Shown here: piece by piece, positions 10,505-20,513 of the stretch
Layout of the letters: each line of letters begins with the position of its first letter
How positions within the stretch are numbered: the first letter of the stretch is position 1
From: Campylobacter estrildidarum
Lineage (GTDB): Bacteria; Campylobacterota; Campylobacteria; Campylobacterales; Campylobacteraceae
Direction of reading: 5' to 3'
NCBI RefSeq assembly: GCF_005406205.1
Contig: NZ_NXLZ01000009.1
Location: 1-64,000 of the forward strand
Length of the DNA: 64,000 nt
The notes under the pieces: model-generated
The model's input: only the letters and a program-made list of their open reading frames with translations
Databases searched by the model: none
Told to the model about the DNA's origin: nothing
Position numbers and translations under genes: made by a program

Positions 10505-11226
10505 AAAAAGGCAACCATTGCAAAAGCAGCAATAATCACAGCATCGATTCTATCGAGTATGCCACCGTGGCCTGGGATAAGATCCCCGCTATCTTTCACT
10601 CCTGCTTCTCTTTTAAAATAGCTTTCTAATAAATCCCCTATAACAGCCATAAAAGCCGCACAAAAAGAACAAAGCAAAGAAAGCCAGAAACCATAAACAA
10701 AAACTCCTATTAAAGTTCCAAAAAAAGTGGCAAAAACAAGCCCACCGATCACGCCTTCTAAAGTTTTATTAGGGCTTGTAGGTGAAAAAGGAGTTTTTCC
10801 TATCAATTTTCCTATAAAATATGCTGCACTATCACAACTTGCAACAATCAAAATCAACCAAAACAAAGCAAACATTCCGCGATCTAAATACACTTGCCAA
10901 AGTGCTAAAATGGGCAAACTAGGATATAAATAAATCAAAACAACCTTTAAGTTTGATTTTTTATACACTTGATATCCAAGTACTAGAAGAGCGACCAAAA
11001 TTCCTAAAAATAAAGGTTTAAAGACCATAGTTCCTAAAATAAATGCAAGGATTAAAGGTATAATACTTGCATTTTCTAAACTAAAAAGCTTTTTTGCTTC
11101 ATAAAAAGCTAAAAATAATAAAATTGCAAAAATAATGAAATTGATAAAAAATTGATCAATCAAAGCTATAATAACCACTGCTGCGGCCATTAATAAACCC
11201 CAAACTATTCTAGTTAAATTAAACAT
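10501..11226 (-). CDS. cdsA: Phosphatidate cytidylyltransferase (CDP-DAG synthase)
   Basis: 241-residue inner-membrane enzyme making CDP-diacylglycerol from CTP and phosphatidic acid. At least six hydrophobic segments are visible. The C-terminal signature is present: [15 protein letters not shown] followed by [25 protein letters not shown]-type spacing (about residues 205-229). It overlaps dxr by 4 bases. Confidence 0.94.
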   Translation of the reverse strand: MFNLTRIVWGLLMAAAVVIIALIDQFFINFIIFAILLFLAFYEAKKLFSLENASIIPLILAFILGTMVFKPLFLGILVALLVLGYQVYKKSNLKVVLIYLYPSLPILALWQVYLDRGMFALFWLILIVASCDSAAYFIGKLIGKTPFSPTSPNKTLEGVIGGLVFATFFGTLIGVFVYGFWLSLLCSFCAAFMAVIGDLLESYFKREAGVKDSGDLIPGHGGILDRIDAVIIAAFAMVAFL

Positions 11227-11235
11227 ATTTTTCCT

Positions 11236-11574
11236 TTATATACTTATATCGATACGATGGATACTTTGTGCGTCCTTAAAATTCGGCTCTTCATCTAAAG
11301 CTTCCTCATCATCCTCATCTTCTGTTTGTTTTGCTTCTTGCTTATGTTTTTTCTTTTTTTCCTCTTGTTCTGCCTTTTCTTTAATTTCTTCTTTAATATC
11401 ATGAGTTTCATTGACCTTTTCAAGCTTATCTAAAACTTTTTCTTGCTCTTTGGCCGCTGCCATATTTAAAGTTGCTGAAAAACCTTCTTTAGCAAGTTCG
11501 TTACTTGCTTGAGCTGCTGGATAAGCCATATTTTGATTAACAAAATTCATATTTCCTATAGGGCTAACTGGCAT
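11236..11574 (-). CDS. Small charged protein of unknown function
   Basis: 112 residues if started at the ATG at 11574. AAAGGA lies six bases upstream of that ATG, whereas the TTG at 11580 would touch the ribosome binding site. The N-terminal 40 residues are of ordinary composition; residues 45 to 95 are almost all Glu/Lys/Asp with Gln (coiled coil or disordered), and the end is NFKDAQSIHRIDISI. No catalytic motif or signal peptide was recognised. It follows the NFACT gene by 2 bases and precedes cdsA by 9, so it belongs to the same operon. It corresponds in position to C. jejuni Cj1348c, a putative coiled-coil protein. Confidence 0.8.
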   Translation of the reverse strand: MPVSPIGNMNFVNQNMAYPAAQASNELAKEGFSATLNMAAAKEQEKVLDKLEKVNETHDIKEEIKEKAEQEEKKKKHKQEAKQTEDEDDEEALDEEPNFKDAQSIHRIDISI

Positions 11575-11576
11575 AA

Positions 11577-12884
11577 TCAATCCTTTGTAATATTAATACT
11601 TTTGAAATTTGTATAATTAACAAATGCCTTTTGTTGGATTTTAACAAAATTTCTTAAAGTATAATCGACCCAATATGAACCTTTCTTTAATTTTGAAAAA
11701 CTCACACAAAGCTTTGCTGCAAATTCTATCACATCTTCGCTAATTTTTCTCTTGTTTGAAACAATAATCACATGCGAACTTGGAATATCTTTTATGTGTA
11801 ACCATATATCATCCTTTTTTGCATTTTTTAATAATAATTCATTGCCTTTTTCATTTTTACCCACGCAAATCTTAAAATCATAAAAATAAAAATTTGCAAT
11901 ATTATCGTTTTCCTTGTTTTCATTATTTTTCTTACTGCTTTTTTTAGGCAATAAAATTTCAAGCTCAAATTCATCTTTTGCTTGCATAAGCAAATTTTTT
12001 AAATTCAAAGAAAAATCTAATTTTTCTTGCAAATTATCTCTTTGTATATTTAAATTTCTAGCTCTTTGTTCTAATTTTTTAGCATTTTTATAAAATAAAT
12101 TAGCACTTTCTTTAGGGCTAAACTCGAGTTTAAAGTGAATTTTTTTATCTTCAAAATCCTTAAGCTCAAACTCTCTTTCATACTCTTTTAAACAACTCAA
12201 ATTTGCAAACAATATATCAGCTTTTTTTCTATATTCTAAGGCTTTTTCAAACAAAAAATCTTCCTTTTCTAAACCCGACAATAACTCGTTTAAATTCGCA
12301 ATTTTTTTATCCATTTGAGCTATCTTTGAAACTTTGATTTGGTTGATTTTACTTTCATTGATCGATTTAAATTTTTCACTAAAATAAAGATTAAAATCTA
12401 CGATTTTTTCATACTTATCATCCATTTTATAGGGTTTTAAAAGCTCTAAAATAACATTTGGTTTTACTATACGGTAGCTTTTATCAATATGTCTTAAAGC
12501 CTCTATAATCATTTCTTTTTCATCAGTAACGATAGCATTGGTATTTTTGCCTGTAAATTCAAAATAAATCTTATTTTCATAACTTTTATAAGATTTATGA
12601 GTAAGGGTATGAAAACATAAAATTCGATTATTTTCTAATACTTTCACATCTTTAATCAAAGCATGATTAAAATATTTTTTAAGCATAAAATCAAAGGGTG
12701 CATTATAGGTTTTTACACTTAAATCTGCGGTATAAATTGCACTATTGCCACGACTTAAATCAAAAATAAATTTTTGTCTCTCAAGACTAAGCTCTAAAAC
12801 ATTATCATTAATACGTTTTATAAAATCGATTTTTTTAAAACTTTTAAAAAAATCTCTCAATTGTAAAAGTTCTGTATATTTCAT
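11577..12884 (-). CDS. NFACT family protein (RqcH/FbpA-like)
   Basis: 435 residues starting at MKYTELLQ (12884); an upstream extension is open but has no family sequence. NFACT proteins bind stalled 50S subunits with peptidyl-tRNA and add C-terminal Ala tails (RqcH); the older name for the Campylobacter protein is a fibronectin-binding protein. The order fits: N-terminal NFACT-N region, a long helical coiled-coil middle (about 200-310), and an NFACT-R domain with DDIWLHIKDIPSSHVII near residues 365-382. It runs divergent from mobA across a 61-base gap. Confidence 0.82.
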   Translation of the reverse strand: MKYTELLQLRDFFKSFKKIDFIKRINDNVLELSLERQKFIFDLSRGNSAIYTADLSVKTYNAPFDFMLKKYFNHALIKDVKVLENNRILCFHTLTHKSYKSYENKIYFEFTGKNTNAIVTDEKEMIIEALRHIDKSYRIVKPNVILELLKPYKMDDKYEKIVDFNLYFSEKFKSINESKINQIKVSKIAQMDKKIANLNELLSGLEKEDFLFEKALEYRKKADILFANLSCLKEYEREFELKDFEDKKIHFKLEFSPKESANLFYKNAKKLEQRARNLNIQRDNLQEKLDFSLNLKNLLMQAKDEFELEILLPKKSSKKNNENKENDNIANFYFYDFKICVGKNEKGNELLLKNAKKDDIWLHIKDIPSSHVIIVSNKRKISEDVIEFAAKLCVSFSKLKKGSYWVDYTLRNFVKIQQKAFVNYTNFKSINITKD

Positions 12885-12945
12885 AATAAAAATTATAAAA
12901 CATTTTAGCGAATTTATGGTAGAGTTATAAAAAAAAGGAAATAAT

Positions 12946-13521
12946 TTGAGACTTGATGAACTTAATTGTGTGATTTTATGTGGTGGAAAATCAAGTCGTA
13001 TGGGGCAAGATAAAAGTAAATTAAAGATCAAAAATGAAACTTTGATTGAATTTCAAGTTAGAAAAATGTCCCAATGGTTTAAAAATGTTTATGTAAGCAC
13101 TAAAGAAGATAAATTTGATCAAAAATTTACGATAATTAAAGATGTTTCGGAATTTCAAATATACTCTCCTATGCTCGCTCTTTATTCCATACTTTCCTTT
13201 TTTAAAAATGAATTTGTCTTTATTTTAAGTGTAGATAGTCCAAATATAAGCGAAAATGAAATTTTAAAGATGTTTGCTTTTATAAATGAGAATTATAAAA
13301 TCGTTGTAGCTCAAACTCCTTCCTATAAGCATCCTTTATGCGGATTTTATCACAGCTCTTTAGCAAATACTTGTAAAGAATTTTTTAAAAAAAATGAACA
13401 AAAAATAGGATTTTTATTTTCTAAGGTTAAAACTAAATTTGTAAAATTTGAAAATGAAAATGCCTTTTTAAATTTAAATTTTTACGAGGAATATGAAAAA
13501 TTTAAAAGAGAGTTAAAATGA
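12946..13521 (+). CDS. mobA: Molybdenum cofactor guanylyltransferase
   Basis: 191 residues starting at TTG (AAGGAAATAATTTG). MobA attaches GMP to molybdopterin to give the bis-MGD form used by nitrate, formate and TMAO/DMSO-type reductases. The nucleotide-binding motif [16 protein letters not shown] (about residues 10-25) and the metal-binding SVDSP stretch are intact. Its stop overlaps the pldA start (ATGA), the C. jejuni mobA-pldA arrangement. Confidence 0.92.
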   Translation: MRLDELNCVILCGGKSSRMGQDKSKLKIKNETLIEFQVRKMSQWFKNVYVSTKEDKFDQKFTIIKDVSEFQIYSPMLALYSILSFFKNEFVFILSVDSPNISENEILKMFAFINENYKIVVAQTPSYKHPLCGFYHSSLANTCKEFFKKNEQKIGFLFSKVKTKFVKFENENAFLNLNFYEEYEKFKRELK

Positions 13522-14519
13522 AAAAAATTATCTTATTTTTATTAATTTGCAATATAGTCATAGCTGAAAATTTCAAAGAAGCTTTAGAATTTGAAAAAAA
13601 AGGTGATTATAAAAAAGCTATGCAAATTTATAAAAAAATAGCTTTAAAATATCAAAATAATTCTCCTTCTCCAATTAACAAGAATTTACAAGCTAATTTA
13701 AATCAAAACGCAAACACTAAAGAAAATTTAGACTCTTTGAAAAATAAAAAGGAAAATTTTTCTCAACTTACCTTAGCCAACTATCTTGGAGAAGATACTG
13801 ATTTTAATCCTTTAGGTATTAGTGCTTATAAAATGAACTATTTTCTACCTTTTGCCTATAGCTTTAATTCGATTCGTAATGACAACCGTAAAACAGAAAT
13901 GAAATTTCAACTTAGCATTAAAAAAAGATTATTTGAAAATTTATTCGGACTTAATGAAAAATATTATATAGGCTATACTCAAACTTCTTGGTGGCAAAAT
14001 TATAAACACTCTTCTCCTTTTAGAGAAACAAACTATCAACCTGAATTTTTTGTCGATTTTCCTCTTTTTCTGAAAGACTATCAATTTTTTAATAATCTTC
14101 GCCTAGGATTTTTACACGAAAGTAACGGAAAAGGGGATGAAAATTTAGAATCTAGATCATGGAATAGAATTTATGCTTCTACAGCAATTTTATATAAACG
14201 ATTTTTAATCGTTCCACGAATTTGGTATAGAATTCCTGAAGAAAGAAAAGATGATGATAATCCTGATATCACGCATTATCTTGGAAATTTTGATTTGAAT
14301 TTAGGATATTTAGGCAAAGATTATTTTGCTAATATCATGCTAAGAAACAATCTTAATCTCCGCCGCAATAAAGGTGCTATTCAAGTTGATGCAGGATATG
14401 ACATTTTTAATAATGGAATTTATTGGTATTTACAATACTTTAATGGATATGGAGAAAGTTTAATTGATTATAATAGAAAATTACAAAGAATTTCTACTGG
14501 ATTTTTAATTTCTTATTAA
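13518..14519 (+). CDS. pldA: Outer-membrane phospholipase A
   Basis: 333 residues with a signal peptide ([17 protein letters not shown]) and a short helical TPR-like stretch before the beta-barrel. OMPLA hydrolyses phospholipids in the outer leaflet on membrane disturbance. The catalytic motif GFLHESNGK (His then Ser) is present around residues 228-236, and the chain ends with an aromatic strand (GFLISY). Alternating hydrophobic strands fill the C-terminal two thirds. In NCTC 11168 the enterochelin genes ceuBCDE follow; here tRNA-Ser starts only 5 bases after the stop. Confidence 0.92.
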   Translation: MKKIILFLLICNIVIAENFKEALEFEKKGDYKKAMQIYKKIALKYQNNSPSPINKNLQANLNQNANTKENLDSLKNKKENFSQLTLANYLGEDTDFNPLGISAYKMNYFLPFAYSFNSIRNDNRKTEMKFQLSIKKRLFENLFGLNEKYYIGYTQTSWWQNYKHSSPFRETNYQPEFFVDFPLFLKDYQFFNNLRLGFLHESNGKGDENLESRSWNRIYASTAILYKRFLIVPRIWYRIPEERKDDDNPDITHYLGNFDLNLGYLGKDYFANIMLRNNLNLRRNKGAIQVDAGYDIFNNGIYWYLQYFNGYGESLIDYNRKLQRISTGFLISY

Positions 14520-14524
14520 AAAAG

Positions 14525-14614
14525 TGGCGGACAGAGAGGGATTTGAACCCTCGAGACCCGTTAAGATCTGCACCCTTAGCAGGGGTGTGGTTTCAGCCAC
14601 TCACCCATCTGTCC
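14525..14614 (-). tRNA. tRNA-Ser(GCT)
   Basis: 90 bases including encoded CCA. The acceptor stem pairs GGACAGA with TCTGTCC, discriminator G. The anticodon loop CTGCTAA between CACCC and GGGTG gives anticodon GCT (codons AGC/AGU). A long variable arm and GGTTCAAATCC T-arm are present, as expected of a class II serine tRNA. Confidence 0.97.
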
Positions 14615-14631
14615 TTAAAAATAAAAGTATG

Positions 14632-14637
14632 ATTATA
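14632..14637 (-). promoter_or_regulatory. Probable -10 box of tRNA-Ser
   Basis: TATAAT on the minus strand, 17 bases upstream of the mature tRNA 5' end, in an AT-rich leader. Campylobacter sigma70 promoters rely mainly on the -10 element. Confidence 0.5.
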
Positions 14638-14667
14638 TAGTATTTTAAATAATACCTAGCTTAAAAT

Positions 14668-15222
14668 CTAAAGGCTAAGACAAGCTAGAATTATTGTGAT
14701 AAAAAATCCTAAAAAAAGAACTAAAAATTGTTTTTTTCTATCTTTTTTGTTAGCAAATAAAGTGATTGTAAGTCCAGAAATATAAAGCAAAAACAAAACA
14801 ATTCCAAAACCCACGCTAAGTACTGAAAAATACCATAAACCTTTATTTTTATGGAGCATAATCATATCGCCTAATAAAGATCTAGTTTTAAGAGTAATTG
14901 TATATTCGTCTTTAGAAGTTTGTGCAATACTTGCACTATAATGAATTCCACCTATGCTTATACCCTTATGCTTATTCTTGATGGTATTAATATTTGAAGG
15001 AATTGTTAAATTGTTTTCTATAAGATATTCTATCAAAGCTTCTTTTTCTTTTCCTTCTTCTATATGCTTTATCAATTTATAACTTTGTTCTTTTAATCCA
15101 ATATCTTGATTAAAACCAAAAATATAAGCAATTCCTGTTATAGCAAATATCAAAGCACAAGGTAAGAAAAATAAACTCAAATAAATATGAATTTGTCTAA
15201 ATAATTTGTTTTTGCTAGGCAT
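14668..15222 (-). CDS. PepSY-associated membrane protein, DccR-box controlled
   Basis: 184 residues starting at MPSKNKLF (15222). TAGGAG is seven bases upstream of that ATG; an in-frame ATG at 15246 has no ribosome binding site and lies in the promoter. The protein has one N-terminal membrane helix after FRQIHIYLSLFF, a periplasmic region of about 85 residues, and two C-terminal helices: the PepSY_TM pattern. It is the positional equivalent of Cj1356c, annotated as an integral membrane protein; function unknown, though related proteins act in iron-siderophore reduction. It follows nrfA but has its own promoter with a DccR-type direct repeat. Confidence 0.8.
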   Translation of the reverse strand: MPSKNKLFRQIHIYLSLFFLPCALIFAITGIAYIFGFNQDIGLKEQSYKLIKHIEEGKEKEALIEYLIENNLTIPSNINTIKNKHKGISIGGIHYSASIAQTSKDEYTITLKTRSLLGDMIMLHKNKGLWYFSVLSVGFGIVLFLLYISGLTITLFANKKDRKKQFLVLFLGFFITIILACLSL

Positions 15223-15230
15223 TTTTTCTC

Positions 15231-15258
15231 CTATGATATTTTTCATAAAATATCATAG
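15231..15258. repeat. 12-bp perfect inverted repeat in the PepSY-gene leader
   Basis: CTATGATATTTT at 15231-15242 and its complement at 15247-15258 enclose a 4-base loop (TCAT). It contains the likely -10 (TATGAT on the minus strand, 15252-15257) and overlaps the start of the leader, so it could be an operator or a leader hairpin just before the TAGGAG. Confidence 0.6.
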
Positions 15259-15266
15259 AAAAGTAA

Positions 15267-15284
15267 TGTGAAGTTAATGTGAAA
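15267..15284 (-). promoter_or_regulatory. DccR-type box upstream of the PepSY gene
   Basis: The minus strand reads TTTCAC, six bases (ATTAAC), TTCACA. This matches exactly the published WTTCAC-N6-TTCACW direct repeat bound by the DccR response regulator over the -35 region of its targets. A TATGAT -10 candidate follows 9 bases downstream (15252-15257), and the coding start is at 15222. Confidence 0.75.
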
Positions 15285-15308
15285 TAAAAATTCCACATTA
15301 AAATTTTA

Positions 15309-17141
15309 TTATTTTTTATCTATAAATTCATAATTGTAAGGAGAAAGATTTTTATCTTCTTCTAAAAGTTCTTTTGGAGGGTTTCCATTAACCTCTTTTT
15401 CATCGGCATAATAACGCTCACCTGCCTTATATCCATTAACATCTACTTTGTAATAAAGCTCACCTGGATTTAATTTTTGAATATCTTCAAAGCCTAAATG
15501 TGAAATTTTAAAATCTTTAATTCCGTTTGCATTAGCAATTTCTAAAAGCTTAGCTTGTCCCATTCTTGCCATATCTAGAGCTTGAAAAATAATTCTAGAA
15601 GCTTCGCGTGGATTATGAAAACCTGTTGAATTTTCAGCATTAACAAAATCGACTCTCATTTGAGACTTTCTATGAAGTTCTAATACATCTTTTAATTCTG
15701 CATTGATTTTAGCTTTATCTGCCTTATTATCGATTTGGAATTGTTCCATAGTTCCTAATTTCTCACGCAATTTTTTAGTATCCATTATAAAACTTACTAA
15801 AGCATATTCAGCTGTTCTTTGTTCTGAAGCTACGACATTTTGAATATCTTTAACTTGTGCTCTTAACTCGTCTTCACTTTGTTTATGACAAGACTTACAA
15901 GCTGAATTAATATCTCTTAAAGGAGAAGTTATATTGTGTTGAGAAATTTTCTTAGCACCCTCTCTAATATAAGGCATATGACAATCGGTACAACTCACAC
16001 CATTTAAAGCGTGTACACCACCGCTATAAAGCTCACTTTCTGGATGCTGAATTTTAATAATTGGAGCACCTGTAAGTTTATGTGTAAAATCTGAACCAAA
16101 AATTGTGCGAACTTTATCATAGTATTTATCAAGCATTTCAATTCTAAATGGTTGCCCTTTTTTCCACTCATCCCAAGGAAAAGTTAAGACAATACCATTA
16201 GTTTCTATCTCTTTAGCTTTATTGCCATCTCTCCAAAATTCATACTCATCATAAGTTTTTTGAGTACCATCCCACCATTTTTTAGAAGTATCATCAGCAA
16301 TAGTTTCTCCCATCACCTTAACCTTTTCTCCAGTTGGTTTAAAATAGTATTCTACGTGACATTGAGAGCAAACCAAAGTTCTCATTTCTTCTCTAGTAGC
16401 TTTCACACCTTGCACAGGATCTTTTTCATAACCTCTAGCCACTAAAGCATTAATAGCAGCCTCTCGAGTAAGTCTTAAGCTCATATCATTTGGATTATGA
16501 CAATCTGCACAAGTAACTCCCATTCTTTTACCACCGTGTGCTCCAGCATGTTCTGGTGAATTTTCTACTATACCATTAGCAGCAGGAATATTTTTCATCA
16601 TCGTCCAATAATTAGTAGAATTAAACGCTACAAAATCTCCCTTAGCAACATTTTTAATAAGCCAAGGAGTCCAACCGCTATGACAATTCATACAAGCTGT
16701 AGGTTGTCCTTTGAAAGCTTTAAATCCATGAGCATTAAGAAAATCTTTATTGTTTCTTGCTGTTTTCATTTGATCAATTTGAACCCAAAAATGACCTCTT
16801 TCTTCATTTGCGTCAATACTAAAAGGATATCCTGCCCAAAGTATAGTTAATTGCGGAAAACGAATAAGTTTTGAATAAGCTAAATTTCCACCAAATTCTG
16901 TTGGTTGTGGTTTTTCTTTTTCAACTTTTAAATACATATCAAGTTGCTCTGGAAAAACCTTACCCCATCTTTCATAATTAGGATCATCATCGCTTAATAA
17001 AGAAAGATCGGTACTTGCAGAAATAGTATTTTTATTCGCTTCATCTTTCTTTTTTTGGTTAATATCATTATTAAGCCATAAAACTCCAGCTATGAGAAAA
17101 ACAAGAGCAACAATACCTAAACGCAAAAAAATTTTTTTCAT
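15309..17141 (-). CDS. nrfA: Periplasmic pentaheme nitrite reductase NrfA
   Basis: 610 residues. Reduces nitrite to ammonium with six electrons and also detoxifies NO. An N-terminal hydrophobic segment (residues 5-25) is a signal or anchor. Five heme motifs are visible at 150-154 (CMNCH), 211-215 (CADCH), 258-262 (CSQCH), 384-388 (CTDCH) and 415-419 (CKSCH). The first, catalytic heme uses CxxCH; E. coli NrfA has CxxCK there. This CxxCH form is typical of Campylobacter. It lies 15 bases after nrfH and receives electrons from the menaquinol pool through it. Confidence 0.97.
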   Translation of the reverse strand: MKKIFLRLGIVALVFLIAGVLWLNNDINQKKKDEANKNTISASTDLSLLSDDDPNYERWGKVFPEQLDMYLKVEKEKPQPTEFGGNLAYSKLIRFPQLTILWAGYPFSIDANEERGHFWVQIDQMKTARNNKDFLNAHGFKAFKGQPTACMNCHSGWTPWLIKNVAKGDFVAFNSTNYWTMMKNIPAANGIVENSPEHAGAHGGKRMGVTCADCHNPNDMSLRLTREAAINALVARGYEKDPVQGVKATREEMRTLVCSQCHVEYYFKPTGEKVKVMGETIADDTSKKWWDGTQKTYDEYEFWRDGNKAKEIETNGIVLTFPWDEWKKGQPFRIEMLDKYYDKVRTIFGSDFTHKLTGAPIIKIQHPESELYSGGVHALNGVSCTDCHMPYIREGAKKISQHNITSPLRDINSACKSCHKQSEDELRAQVKDIQNVVASEQRTAEYALVSFIMDTKKLREKLGTMEQFQIDNKADKAKINAELKDVLELHRKSQMRVDFVNAENSTGFHNPREASRIIFQALDMARMGQAKLLEIANANGIKDFKISHLGFEDIQKLNPGELYYKVDVNGYKAGERYYADEKEVNGNPPKELLEEDKNLSPYNYEFIDKK

Positions 17142-17156
17142 TATATTATCTCCTTA

Positions 17157-17648
17157 TTAAATTCCATGTTTATGACCCACATCTTTATGGCAAGAAGCAC
17201 ATTTTAAAGATTTATCTGTGTGGGGATTGGTGGTAGCATTTATCGCTGTTTGCACAAAATCTGCATGACAACGAATACAATTTTCTTGTATCATCTCTTT
17301 GCTCTTTTTTGTTGCACTTAAATTCGTAGGAAGTTCATCAAGTTTGAAAGTAAAAGCATAGGCGTGACCTAAACCACTCTCAGCTTTAGCAATCCATTTA
17401 GCCAAAAAACTATGTGGCAAATGACAATCTACGCAAGTTGCTCTTGGCTCACCTTTAGTCTTTTGAGAATGCGGTCCTGCCATATATTCATTATAAACCT
17501 CATTCATAATATGACAATTATTACAAGATTCGCTTGTATTGCTTAAATAAGATGTACCTTTTGCATTATAAAAAGTATAAAATCCAACAGCAAAAAATAC
17601 AAAAAGCAAAATAAGAAAAATATTAAAAAGGTTTGAAAATTTCTTCAA
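17157..17648 (-). CDS. nrfH: Tetraheme membrane quinol dehydrogenase NrfH
   Basis: 163 residues of the NapC/NirT family; oxidises menaquinol and passes electrons to NrfA. A single N-terminal membrane helix (about residues 8-27) is followed by four CxxCH motifs at 42-46, 72-76, 124-128 and 150-154. First gene of nrfHA, divergent from ppk across a 210-base AT-rich gap that must hold both promoters; TATTAT-type -10 sequences are visible but not decisive. Confidence 0.95.
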   Translation of the reverse strand: MKKFSNLFNIFLILLFVFFAVGFYTFYNAKGTSYLSNTSESCNNCHIMNEVYNEYMAGPHSQKTKGEPRATCVDCHLPHSFLAKWIAKAESGLGHAYAFTFKLDELPTNLSATKKSKEMIQENCIRCHADFVQTAINATTNPHTDKSLKCASCHKDVGHKHGI

Positions 17649-17858
17649 ATCAGCTCTCCTTGGAAAACACTATTTTCTTTATTTCAGAAAATAAAATCTT
17701 ATAATACTCTAACATAAATATTGTTAAAATATATTTAAGGATATATTTAATCTTTTAATTAATAATTTTTATAAAAATTAAAAAATAACTCTTAATTATC
17801 AATAAAAAATCATTGGTTTTCTAATAAATGTTAAAATTGAAAGAAAAAAGGAATTTTG

Positions 17859-19943
17859 ATGCAAACAAGTCCTGATATGTTTTTAAATCGAGAGCTTTCT
17901 TGGCTACGATTCAATTCACGCGTATTAAATCAATGCACAAAACCCATGCCTTTATTAGAACGTCTTAAATTTATCGCGATATATTGTACTAATTTAGATG
18001 AATTTTATATGATACGCGTAGCGGGATTAAAACAGCTATTTTCAGCTGGTGTAAATGCAAGCAGTAGCGATGAAATGAGTCCTTTAGAACAATTAAAAGC
18101 TATACGTAAATATTTACACGAAGAAAAACAACTTTTAGAATGTTATCTTGGAGAAATTATACAAGAACTTGAAAAAGAAAATTTATTTATTAAACAATAT
18201 GAAAATTTAGATGAAAATTTAAAACAAAAATGCGATGAGTATTTCTTCTCAAATATATTTCCTGTGATCGTTCCTATAGCAGTAGATGCAACTCACCCAT
18301 TTCCGCATTTAAATAATTTATCTTTTTCTCTAGCGGTTAAAATTTGCGATAAAAATCACCCTGAACTTATAAAATTTGGAATGGTTAGAATTTCAAGAGT
18401 ACTGCCTCGTTTTTATGAAGTGGTTTCTAATATTTATGTTCCTATAGAAAGTATAGTCCATCAACATATCGAAGAAATTTTTCCTGGTTATAAACTTCTA
18501 GCTTCTGCTGCCTTTAGAGTCACAAGAAATGCGGATATTGTTATTGAAGAAGAAGAGGCGGATGATTTTATGATGATATTAGAACAAGGTTTAAAACTTA
18601 GAAGAAAAGGAGCTTTTGTTAGACTCCAAATTCAAAAAGATGCGGATGAACAAATTGTAGAATTTCTTAGCACTCATATGAAAATTTTTCATAAAGATGT
18701 TTATGAATATTCTATTTTGCTTAATCTTCCTAGACTTTGGCAAATTGTAGGAAATAAAACCTTTACTCATCTTTTAAATCCGCTTTATACGCCAAAAACT
18801 TTACCGCCTTTTGAAGAAAATTTATCTACCTTTGATGCTATAGATAAAGAAGATATTGTAATCATTCAACCTTATGAAAGTTTTGATCCTGTATATAAAT
18901 TCATAAAAGAAGCCAGTCAAGATCCTGAAGTGATTTCTATAAGAATGACCCTTTATAGAGTAGAAAAAAATTCAAACATCGTCCAAGCCTTAATCGATGC
19001 GGCAAGCGAAGGAAAGCAAGTTACGGTAATGGTGGAATTAAAAGCACGTTTTGATGAAGAAAATAACTTGCACTGGGCAAAAGCTTTAGAAAACGCTGGT
19101 GCTCACGTTATTTACGGAATTAGAGGTTTTAAAGTTCATGCCAAAGTATCACAAGTTATACGCAAACAAGGAGAAAAACTTAAATTTTATATACATTTAG
19201 GCACAGGAAATTACAATGCAAGCAGTGCAAAAATATATACAGATATAAGTTATTTTACCAATAAAATCGAAATTGCTCAAGATGTAACAAGCTTTTTTCA
19301 TATCTTGTCTGGCTTTAATAAAAATCGTTGTCTTAAAACTCTTTCAATGAGTCCAAATCAAATCAAAGAAAAAATTCTAGAAATGATACACTTAGAAACA
19401 AGTAAAGGGAGCGAAGGAGTTATTATTGCAAAAATGAATTCTCTCGTAGATAGTGACATCATTAAGGCTCTTTACAAAGCAAGTTTAAATGGAGTTCAAA
19501 TTGATCTTATTGTAAGAGGAATTTGTTGCCTAAAACCTAATCAAGAATACAGCAAAAATATACGCGTAAGAAGTATTATAGGAAAATACCTAGAACACGC
19601 TAGAGTATTTTATTTTAAACATAGCGAACCAAACTATTTTATATCAAGTGCAGATTGGATGCCAAGAAATTTAGAACGGCGTCTAGAACTTATGACTCCA
19701 ATTTTTGATGAAAAAAATAAAGCCAAATTAGCACAATTTTTACGCTTACAACTTAGTGATAACACTTTAGCTTATGAATTACAAAGTGATGGAGAATATG
19801 TCAAGGTTGAACAAAATGATAAAACCATAGATTCTCAACAAACTTTAGAAGATTATATTAGTAAGATATATCAAACCTTAAAAAAGGATACAGATCAAGC
19901 TAAAGCGGCACAATTAGCATCTAAACTATTTCAAGAAAATTAA
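17859..19943 (+). CDS. ppk: Polyphosphate kinase 1
   Basis: 694 residues from the ATG at 17859 (AAAAGGA precedes it by six bases; a TTG at 17856 is too close). Makes polyphosphate from ATP, important for stress survival and virulence in C. jejuni. N-terminal domain with [15 protein letters not shown], and two phospholipase D-like halves. The first has [13 protein letters not shown] and the active-site His region GFKVHAKV; the second has IRGICCLKP and EHARVFYF. Length equals that of C. jejuni PPK1. The sequence downstream to the tmRNA (19944-20152, 209 bases) holds no gene I can see. Confidence 0.96.
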   Translation: MQTSPDMFLNRELSWLRFNSRVLNQCTKPMPLLERLKFIAIYCTNLDEFYMIRVAGLKQLFSAGVNASSSDEMSPLEQLKAIRKYLHEEKQLLECYLGEIIQELEKENLFIKQYENLDENLKQKCDEYFFSNIFPVIVPIAVDATHPFPHLNNLSFSLAVKICDKNHPELIKFGMVRISRVLPRFYEVVSNIYVPIESIVHQHIEEIFPGYKLLASAAFRVTRNADIVIEEEEADDFMMILEQGLKLRRKGAFVRLQIQKDADEQIVEFLSTHMKIFHKDVYEYSILLNLPRLWQIVGNKTFTHLLNPLYTPKTLPPFEENLSTFDAIDKEDIVIIQPYESFDPVYKFIKEASQDPEVISIRMTLYRVEKNSNIVQALIDAASEGKQVTVMVELKARFDEENNLHWAKALENAGAHVIYGIRGFKVHAKVSQVIRKQGEKLKFYIHLGTGNYNASSAKIYTDISYFTNKIEIAQDVTSFFHILSGFNKNRCLKTLSMSPNQIKEKILEMIHLETSKGSEGVIIAKMNSLVDSDIIKALYKASLNGVQIDLIVRGICCLKPNQEYSKNIRVRSIIGKYLEHARVFYFKHSEPNYFISSADWMPRNLERRLELMTPIFDEKNKAKLAQFLRLQLSDNTLAYELQSDGEYVKVEQNDKTIDSQQTLEDYISKIYQTLKKDTDQAKAAQLASKLFQEN

Positions 19944-20152
19944 TATGGCGATTAACAAGAATTGAATTTGTTTTTGAAAATACCTAAAATATAATAATTA
20001 TGTATTTTAATTTTTATTTTGGCTACATAAATGGCTACAGAATTATAAGAAAAAATAGAAAAAATTGCAATAATTAGAAATTAATTGATAATGAAAAGAA
20101 GTTCTAAAAATAGGTATTGTGAAAGGTTTTTAAATTTTAAGAAATCTACTAA

Positions 20153-20512
20153 TGGTGGAAGCGAGGGGAATTGAACCCCTGTCCAAAAATAACTCCACAA
20201 AGATCTCTACATGCTTAGCAAAGATGACTGCTTCACTATATTTCGCTCATCTTCCAAAACTTAAAAATATAGCTAAGACTTTAAATTCGCTTAAAATGTG
20301 TCAAGTTTTAAACTACACTATCTTAAGATGACCAAATTTCAAGCTAGATAGTATCACTTAAAATTCAGGCTCAACTGAACTTACGCAGCTTTAGCGTAAG
20401 CAGGAGCAAATTTAACGTTGTTTGCGTTTAATTTTATTTAGGCTTTTTACGCTTTGCCTAAAGCGACATGCCATCTAAGCAGACTTACTCCTGTCGAAGC
20501 CAAGTCGCTCCC
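20153..20512 (-). ncRNA. ssrA: tmRNA (SsrA)
   Basis: 360 bases. The 5' end GGGAGCGACTTGGCTTCGACAG and the 3' end with T-arm GGTTCAATTCC and encoded CCA pair to form the tRNA-like part. The internal frame encodes the tag ANNVKFAPAYAKAA followed by TAA, the known Campylobacter proteolysis tag. It rescues stalled ribosomes with SmpB. The mature 5' end is one base from the stop codon of the upstream gene (20514-20936). Confidence 0.97.
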
Positions 20513-20513
20513 A

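Noticed and set aside
10215-10535. 106-codon plus-strand frame
   Set aside because: Antisense to dxr and cdsA, both with full motifs.
19944-20152. Possible prophage/integration remnant beside the tmRNA (a TGGCTACA repeat at about 20020-20038)
   Set aside because: No copy of the tmRNA 3' end, integrase fragment or direct repeat of attachment length was found in the gap.
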